Of a stretch of 64,000 nt of DNA, positions 56,987-64,000 are shown one piece after another. Positions within the stretch are counted from its first letter, which is position 1, and each line of letters begins with the position of its first letter. The DNA comes from Casuarius casuarius (Eukaryota > Chordata > Aves > Casuariiformes > Casuariidae): the NCBI GenBank assembly GCA_003342895.1, contig PTFA01000196.1:1700700-1764699 (forward strand), written 5' to 3'. The notes beneath the pieces were generated by a model, which saw only the letters and a program-made list of their open reading frames with translations, was not told the origin of the DNA and did not search any database. Position numbers and translations under genes: made by a program.

Positions 56987-58469
56987 GTAAGTCACTCTCA
57001 ATGTGAGCTCCATCCCNGGGGTTGTTGCTCATCTTCCTCAAGGCCTCATGAGGAAGCACCTAGCCTCGAAACGAAAAGGCCAAGCGTTGGGCTTTGCTCA
57101 GCCTCCCCCCTCCACGAGCACGCTTGAAGCAAAACTTGGGCCGTGGAGCCCTGGCCTACGAGGAGCCCTGCTGCAAGCGAAGGGGAGGGGAGGAGGCTGG
57201 AGTTTAACCGTGGCTCCCTTTGGGGCAGGACTGAGGCGTCTGAGCACCTCAAGGGGGCTGGTCCTGGCTCCCGCTGTTTGCTGTGCCACAGCTGAAGGCA
57301 CGCGAAGATGCCTCCNGCCAAAGGAAGGGTCCTTGGACCACCCGTGGCTGGGAGCCACAGTGCTCGGCCTGGCACGAGGAGGGGGCCCGGCTGAGCCCTG
57401 CAGCTGAGTCCCCCGGATCCCCCTCCAAAGCATCTGCTCCCGGGCTGGGCGCCGGCTGTCGGGGGGAGATCCGCGCAGAGGGGATGCGGCGAGGGCCGCG
57501 CTGGGCAGGCAGCAGCCCGGGGTTTGGGGCTGGGTGAGGGCAACGCTCACTGCCACCCGCCTGCGTGTGACAGCAGCCCGGGTGGGCTCTGCCGTGGAGA
57601 TGCCGGGCGCCGTTCCCAAGCTGCTGTGCTTTGCTCAGCGGGGCCAAGGGCACAAGCGCAACAGAGGCTCAGTCTCGCCTGGGAGCCCACAAGCGGACGG
57701 GGTAAAGCTCAGCTTCTTCAGCCTAATCAAGGGGCTGAGGGCTACGTTTGGAGCCGGTCTGGGCTGAGGGGCTGGTGCCAGATGGAAGCAACAGGCTCGG
57801 AGAGCTCGGGCTGGGGAATGTGGTCTTGGGGCAGTTTGGAGATAGCCCCCACCTACCTGATAGCACGGAGGAGCTGAGGAGCACTTGGAGAAAGGTCCTT
57901 GCCAGGGGACGAGGACTTGCTAAGAGCCGCAAGATGCTGCTGGTGCCGCAGAGGGAAGGGGTCTCTCGCCTTCCCTTGCAGAAGCTACGCCTTGGCACGT
58001 GAAAACGATGCCCATCAGCAGTCTTTACTCTCACCCTGTGTGTCCCAGGCGAAGGGGGCCAGCGCCCTGGCAGTACCGACTTAAAAGCGACAGTTTGTCA
58101 GGCTGACATCTGATAACCGCGAATGGAGCAAGGAGGTTTTGGCAGAGAGGGGAAGGTTACGGCGTGTTAACAGCTTGCTTTCTGTTTCCATCTGCACGCC
58201 TGGATCAGCGATCAGGGGCTGCTCAGTGCTCTGGGGCCGCTAAACCCCAGGCCCTGCTGTAGGAAGTCACTGACCCGTCACACAGGTGGGAACACTGGAG
58301 ACCAGGAATTTCTCTCTGGCTACAGCTTCCATCAGCTGATACTTCTGACAAAACACTTGGCTTCTCCACTCCCCCCTTGGCAGCCCCTGGGCTGCAGCCT
58401 GCAGCGCTGCCTTAGACCGCGCTGAGCTCTGCCGTGCTCCGTGCTGTTGTCTCCCGCTTGGGGTTACAC

Positions 58470-58543
58470 CTTGCACGGGGCTTGGAGGGCTCCCAAATGT
58501 CAGACTCGCTGCTGAACCACTCCTGGCCATCCTTCTCAAAGTG
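58470..58543 (-). other. Exon-like segment on minus strand, unidentified
   Basis: On the minus strand, ccatctcttcttccag precedes a 74 bp segment reading HFEKDGQEWFSSESDIWEPS then KPRA, followed by gtgtaa. Codon and residue usage look protein-like (acidic and aromatic, not the Arg/Pro/Gly-rich sequence typical of random GC-rich frames). Family not recognised. If not spliced here, the frame runs on to a stop near 58412. Confidence 0.3.
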
Positions 58544-61500
58544 CTGGAAGAAGAGATGGTCCTTTAAGCGAGGTAATGGCCCGCGCGCGGGGAGAGACCG
58601 TTTCGGGAGCCGGGCTGCTGCACGCCGCCGGGAGCCTGTCCCNGGCGAGCAGGTAGCAGAGAGCGCTGGCTTCCCCAGGCAGGGCCGTGCGCGGGGTACG
58701 TGCTGCTCCCCTCTGCAGGGGACACTGCCTAGGTGTTGGTTAATGCTATTCCTTCCTTTCAATCTGTTTTCGAAGCTTGTAAGTGCTTTTAGGAGCTGGG
58801 TAATGGGTTAAATATCAGCGTTCTGGTTTTGTAATAGGTTTGATTTGTTGTTGCCGGTGATTTGGAGGTCCCAGTCTTTGCAGGCAGCTGCCTCTGCACG
58901 GCTGCCTGGAGAGGACTGAGCGCTGGGTCGTGCGCCGGGAGCCTGGTGTTCGGGCAGAGGCTGGGGAAAGGCTCCCCGGCCCCTCAGTGAGGGGAAGCAG
59001 AGCCCTGCGTTCGGAGCACGGGCTGAGCCGTGGCGGTTTGTGCGGCACCAGCTTCGCATCGCGGTGTTGGGGCGCAGGGACGGGGAACGCTAGCAGTGAT
59101 GTGAACCGGCCTCGCTCCTGCATGCGGTGCCTTGACTTGGACGGAGCAACGTCAGCGCCCCGGGAAGCAGGACACCTGCAGTCCCCGGGGAGCCGGCCTC
59201 CGCTGCCCTTCTGCAAACACCGGCTTCAGGCTGGTGCCTTTGGCATTTTGGCAGACGCGGCATTAGAGCTCTCGCTACGCACCAGCTCTTTCCTCCCTCG
59301 TTGCTCCCCCCGGTTCTCCTGTCTCCTCCGTGGACATGCAGGAGGGTGAGATCCAAACCCAGTGGCCACCGGAAGGTAGAGTCAGAGGAGGGAGCCGGAC
59401 GGTGCCGGGCTCCGGTCCATGGTGAGCACCCGGAGCCCTGCCCGGGACCCCCCAGCCCCGCCAGCCCTGCCAGCGCGGCACCTGCAGGTTGTGGCCTCAT
59501 GGGAAGGATGAATTCCCGTATTAAACAAACCACCCTTACAGCGACCAAAGCACTAACCGCTTTGGGGAGCGTGTCCCGGTGGGGCCCTCTCCCCCCGGTG
59601 TCAGCGGTTTGGCCCCCTGGGACTTGCACTGCGGACACAAAACCTTGGGGTCTTGCTCAGCTCCTCTTCTGCCCCTGCCTGCGCCGTGGCACCTGACCGT
59701 CCCTCGGTGCCCGGAGGAGTCACCGACGGGAGCTGCATCGGGAGACTCAGAGAACATCAGAGCGGCGGCAAATCTCCGTCAGCAAACTGCTGAGACCCGT
59801 CAGCTGAGGAGCAGCTGGATTGTGCTAGATCCCTTTTCCCCCGGCCCTGCAAGCCCTAAAACCAGGCCCCAAGCGCAGCGATAAGGCAGCAGCTTGCTGT
59901 ACAGTGTGTTACAGTGTTGGACAGCTTATCTCCTCCCCGCCTCCAGCCCCGGCCGCCTGAGCCAACCCTGCTCCTGCCAGCGGCTGCTGACCCGGGGCCC
60001 GGAGCGTGCCAAGGCCTGCGCTTGCTCTGATTTTGGCACAGCAAGCTGAGTGCTTGCTTTACAGAGGTTTTATCCTATAGTGCTGGTCATCCTGGAAGGC
60101 AGGATGTAAAGGGCAGCTGGTGCNGGGCCAGCAGCGGAGCAGCCGGGCAGGGGGCTGATTTTTGTTTCTTGTCCGTGATGCTCTCGGTGGTTTCCCGGCA
60201 GTCGCTGCCCCCGGTTGCTGGGAAATGCCCAGATGCTCTGGTCTTTCCTTCCTCCTGGGATTGTTTCACTTAGCAGAGCTGTGTGGTGTGGCCTTTCCAT
60301 GGGGGAAACGCAGGGAGCGTGCGATGCTTAGAGGATGGGACCTGCAGGGCAGGCGGGCGAGCGAGGGCTGGGAGCTGCTCCCAGGGCTGCAGCGAGCCGG
60401 CNGCCGGCTGAGCTGCTCCAGCACCAGCCGCTCGGCCGCTCTCCCCCGCTGCAACCGCTCGCTGGCGACGGGCTCNTCCGAGTGCAATCGGCACGGGCAG
60501 TTAGCTGCAGCCGGGCGGGAGGTCCGGACTGCAGGTCTGAAATGGAGGGATTTAAATCTGTGTCAGGCTCCCAGTGTCCTTGCACCAGGTTACGGCAGAG
60601 CAGAGGGTTTTTTCCTTGAAAAGAAGCAGATGAGCTGGCTGGGCCCGCTGTCCCCACGGCATCAAAACCCCCGAGACTCTTCCCGGCTGTCACATGCGGT
60701 GGAGGCTGGTCACTACTTCCTTCCTCCCCACGCAGAGGCCCGGCTTCATCACGTTTTGCCTGCCGGGAAGCGGGGTGGCAAAGCCCNAGAGAGCCCCGCT
60801 CATGAGCCGTAGGGACCTGCCGGCACCGGCCGGCAGCGCTTCCTCCCCGGCTCTGCCTTGGGAATTCCTCTGATGAGGCTGCTCCCTGCAGCAATAACCT
60901 TTTATGGTTCCCGGACAGGCGAATTAAGCAACTGCAGTACCTAATCTGCTTAATGTTCCCCTAAAGCAAACAGAGCGTGCTCTTGAAAGTGTCACTTTGT
61001 CATCTTGTCTCCAGCCTCAGCTGAGGAAAGGTGAATGCTGTTGTCCGGCTGTGCTGGAGGGCAAAGGTGCCCCGTCCCTTACCGCTGTGCAGCAAGATAG
61101 GGCTTCAGTTGCAGGAGGTTCAAGAGGCCCCTGCTGGCTCTTCTTGCTGGGGTTTCAGTGACCACCTTGACCATGGGTGCAGGACGTTCACAGCCCTCCA
61201 AACNTGCCTCCCTCCTGGCTGTGCTCCACGCTGACCCCTCCTTGCTCGTCCTGCTAGAACTTGAACCTGAAAGTGTTTTCCCCCAAAAAAACCCCTCCAG
61301 CACCCCCTCACCCTCGTGTCCGCACAGCATGGCTCTATACATGGTGCTAGCACGGGAGTTAGATGCGGGGAGCTCTGAATTGTCATGTCTGGTGTTCACA
61401 CATTGCCTAAAATGGTCTCCCCATCGCCGTAACCCTGCGCGCTCCGTGTGCCACTGCCCGGCGGCCGGCACTGCAGCGTTCGCTGGCGGGTGGCTGCGAG

Positions 61501-63659
61501 CCTGATTTATCGAGTGTTGAACAGGAGCGTCCGAAGTGCCCGGCGAGGATGTAAGTCGTTCTGTGGGGCTGGAGAGGGTCTTTTGCTGGCAGCCTATGCT
61601 GTGCCCGAATCCTTAGCTCTGCATGGCACAGGCAGAACACAGGGAATATTTTCCAGGCCTCCAAGGAGCTGCTGCTGACTCTGCTCCAGGGATGCACTGC
61701 AGAGCTGCAGGCTGGAGCCTTGGGCAGGCACGGCGAAGCCTTGGCAGGCCGGCCGTGACCCTGCTCGAGAGGAAAATACCTCTTTGTTTTAGCTAAACCT
61801 GCGGGCAGCTCTGGCCTCTGTCAGGATGCAGCGCTTGTCAGCTCCTGCAGCGCCAGCCCTGCTGCCGCTCGGGGCTCTGCTCCTCTCCGCGAGGCGCGTT
61901 CCCTGCTGCAAGGCGCGACGAGGGCAAGGAAGCTCCTTTTACTTCTTTCCTTGGAGATAACTTGTGTGAGGGGAAGCAAAATTTGCCTTCATCCCCCCTG
62001 GGACCTTCCCAGTCACCTGGTTGCTCCCCTGAGGTCAGTTCTGCCTTGGCTTTGCTCCAGCCTATTTGGGGGGTTTAGTGGTTTTTATTCTCTGCTGACA
62101 TCTCTGGTTGCCTATTTTTTTTCCAGGCTTTCCAAACCCTGCACTNGTTAAAATGCTTATTCATTTCAAAATACTGATTTTTGATTACAGGCTGAATAGA
62201 ACCATTCCAGGCACAGCTGGNGAAAACAGTGATGTGAAATAGTTTGCTAAGCCCCTACCAGTTTTATAGATGAAGCGTTATAGATGTGGATCAAGGATGG
62301 TTCGTACACCCTGTGCAGGAATTTGCCAATTAAAAATTTCCTGTGAAGCAAATTCTGCCACCTTCCTAGCTAGGCTGTTTCAAATTTTCACTGCTCTTAT
62401 AGTTAGAAAACCCTTAATTAAAGCAGCATCTTTATAGAGTGTTTTCTTTAGTGTGTTATTTACAGCCCCTTACATTAAATTATAGCACACATTTAAACAC
62501 CCCAAACACTCCTTAAAACAGAAACTCTGGCAACTGCAGTGTGCAGCAGGATCCAAGGAACAAACCTCCAAACTCTCCCGCATGTCTGCTGCCTTTTTCT
62601 CGTTGGCACCATGCTATTCCTGGCTTTCTGGCTGCACTGTGTAGCATTAAAACCCACAGCAGGGTCTACTGCTTCCAAGAGTGTGTTTTTAGCTATGTTT
62701 TACTGACGTTAATGTTTTTATCCTTGACTTTCGTGGAGCATGAGGGGTTTCCAGCAGTTTCTTGCAACTTTTTGCCATTGGGTAGATGTGGCCTCTTACA
62801 GGCTCTTGCTATTGTTCTCTGCATCTTCAGACGTCCGCCGTGGTGCTTCAGCCAGCAGCCTGGCTTTTCTCCGTTCGCCTCAGCTGTATGTATCTCGAAG
62901 GAATAAAAGGCCTCTGTGAGTCATGCGCTGGTTTAGAGATCGTGGCTAACATTTACAGTGTGTCTCGTTGCATAGGAATGTGCTTTAGTCAGCTGGACGA
63001 TATATTGTACCATGAAGTATGGCCAGACCTTGTTTTTGTTTCTCAATGAGTTATCCGATGGTGTACACACACTCAGGCTCACACTCGCTCAACACGCCCG
63101 TGCGGGGAAAATCCACGCGTATCACAGTGACCTGGTACTAGGAGCACTTTGTGCTTCCACTACTGCTCCGAACGGTCAGTGTTGCCTGGAGTCATTAACG
63201 TGTTTCCGATCTTGTCTCCCAGTGGCATCCTTTGTTCTTTAAGGACGAGAATAAAATCAATGACAATATTTCTTTTTNGCAGGTTCCTGCTGCTTTAAAG
63301 GTCCATAATCTAAATGACAGCAGTCACNATGTGCTTAACTCGTCTGTCTTACTACAGAAACAGCCTCCGTAGCACAGGAAGTGCTACAGGTGTCTGGCTG
63401 GGACAGTGCAAGCCTGGTCTCTGTCCTTGCACACACCGTGGCTCGAGGGATGAGGTCTCTGCTGTTAGGGGACCCTGCGGCACGTTCCCAGAGGATCAAG
63501 GCCGCCCAGGTGCTGATACAGCCTGCACCGGCTGTCTGNGAAGGAGCAGAGGGCCACGTGGAGCGTTTCAGTGCTGCCAGACGTCAGCTCTCCGCGTGTG
63601 GCTGACTGTGCACACCTCCAGGCTGCCTGGTCCCATGCCGCGACCTCCTCTCTCTTGCA

Positions 63660-63799
63660 GGGTCCGAGGGCAAGCCATGCTTACGGGAATGCACTGACCG
63701 CAGTGCTGCTGCCTCGGAGTATCACACCCGAAAAACCTTCCTCCCATCCCTGATTGCTGAGAATGACTCCTTCTTCACCAGCATGGCTGAAGAAAAGGC
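63660..63799 (+). other. Exon-like segment near the right edge, unidentified
   Basis: After ctctctcttgcag at about 63646-63658, the forward frame reads SEGKPCLRECTDRSAAASEY then HTRKTFLPSLIAENDSFF and TSMAEEK, followed by AAG-gcaagt, which fits the GC-type donor consensus. The frame stays open to the window edge. The minus strand of the same DNA also has an open frame. Protein not recognised. Confidence 0.25.
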
Positions 63800-64000
63800 A
63801 AGTGTCCTGGTTTGTTCTGCTACCGCAACGCGCGGCAGGAGCCAGGGTCCACAAACTGGGTGGTCAGCACCGTATCCTGAGGGGTCCGTGGGTGCAATAA
63901 GGACGGGAAAAGAGGTACCAACACAGACTATCATGGGCTGGAACGAATACAAGGTTGTATTGTTCCTTCTGCTAGGAAAAATCATAGCTCTGTGCTTCAC

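Larger units (their letters stand above)
53990..64000. other. GC-rich downstream flank, no recognised gene
   Basis: About 10 kb after the last INSR poly(A) signal, higher in GC and CpG, with many isolated N bases. Long open frames on all frames are expected at this composition. Three exon-like segments are listed separately. I recognise no tRNA, protein family or complete repeat; a decayed CR1-like stretch may exist near 62370-62430. Confidence 0.6.

Noticed and set aside
54879..61697. Numerous long Arg/Pro/Gly/Ala-rich open frames on both strands
   Set aside because: GC-rich sequence has few stop codons, so overlapping frames in all phases are expected; apart from the listed exon-like segments none looks protein-like.
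62370..62430. CR1-like text (ttcactgctcttatagttag, then aaaacccttaattaaa)
   Set aside because: Weak resemblance to a CR1 internal segment only; too short and diverged to annotate.

Overview
The window is eukaryotic, multi-exon genomic DNA from a bird. It carries most of one gene on the + strand, the insulin receptor INSR. All coding exons except exon 1 are present: exons 2-10 and 12-22 in mammalian numbering, with no exon 11 equivalent found. Exon 2 starts at 3963 and the TAA stop ends at 47313. Every intron is GT-AG and the reading frame stays open across all 20 exons (about 1,327 residues). INSR, not IGF1R, is indicated by the C-terminal tail ([18 protein letters not shown]), the SRKRR cleavage site and the L1/L2 wording. 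The avian assignment rests on CR1 LINE tails, the compact gene, the missing exon 11 and an old MIR copy. I cannot name the species.

Layout: 1-3962 is the 3' part of intron 1. Exon 2 (L1 domain) is at 3963-4514. Intron 2 is 24.5 kb and is the main noncoding block; it holds several CpG-rich clusters, a MIR SINE, a decayed LINE reverse-transcriptase fragment, a (GT)n tract, a 32-base poly(A), and an 18-bp-period TA/CA array interrupted by a 340-base assembly gap. Exons 3-10 (cysteine-rich, L2, FnIII-1, FnIII-2, alpha-CT) lie at 29046-36557. Intron 10 (about 4.1 kb) carries a CR1 tail and a T12G22 tract. Exons 12-22 (furin site, FnIII-3, transmembrane segment, juxtamembrane NPEY, kinase, C-tail) lie at 40632-47313. 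A long 3' UTR follows, with the best poly(A) signal at 52824 and alternatives at 52073, 53628 and 53957.

From about 54 kb to the right edge the DNA is GC-rich and littered with single N bases. I recognise no gene there. Three weakly supported exon-like segments are listed (56910+, 58470-, 63660+).

No new multi-gene system is visible. The most noteworthy points are: the avian receptor lacks the exon 11 peptide, so the alpha-CT segment runs straight into the cleavage site; a Glu sits in the insulin-contacting alpha-CT helix; the exon 17 acceptor is shifted, giving an IGF1R-like juxtamembrane junction; and the TA/CA array changes composition stepwise while keeping an exact 18-bp period.
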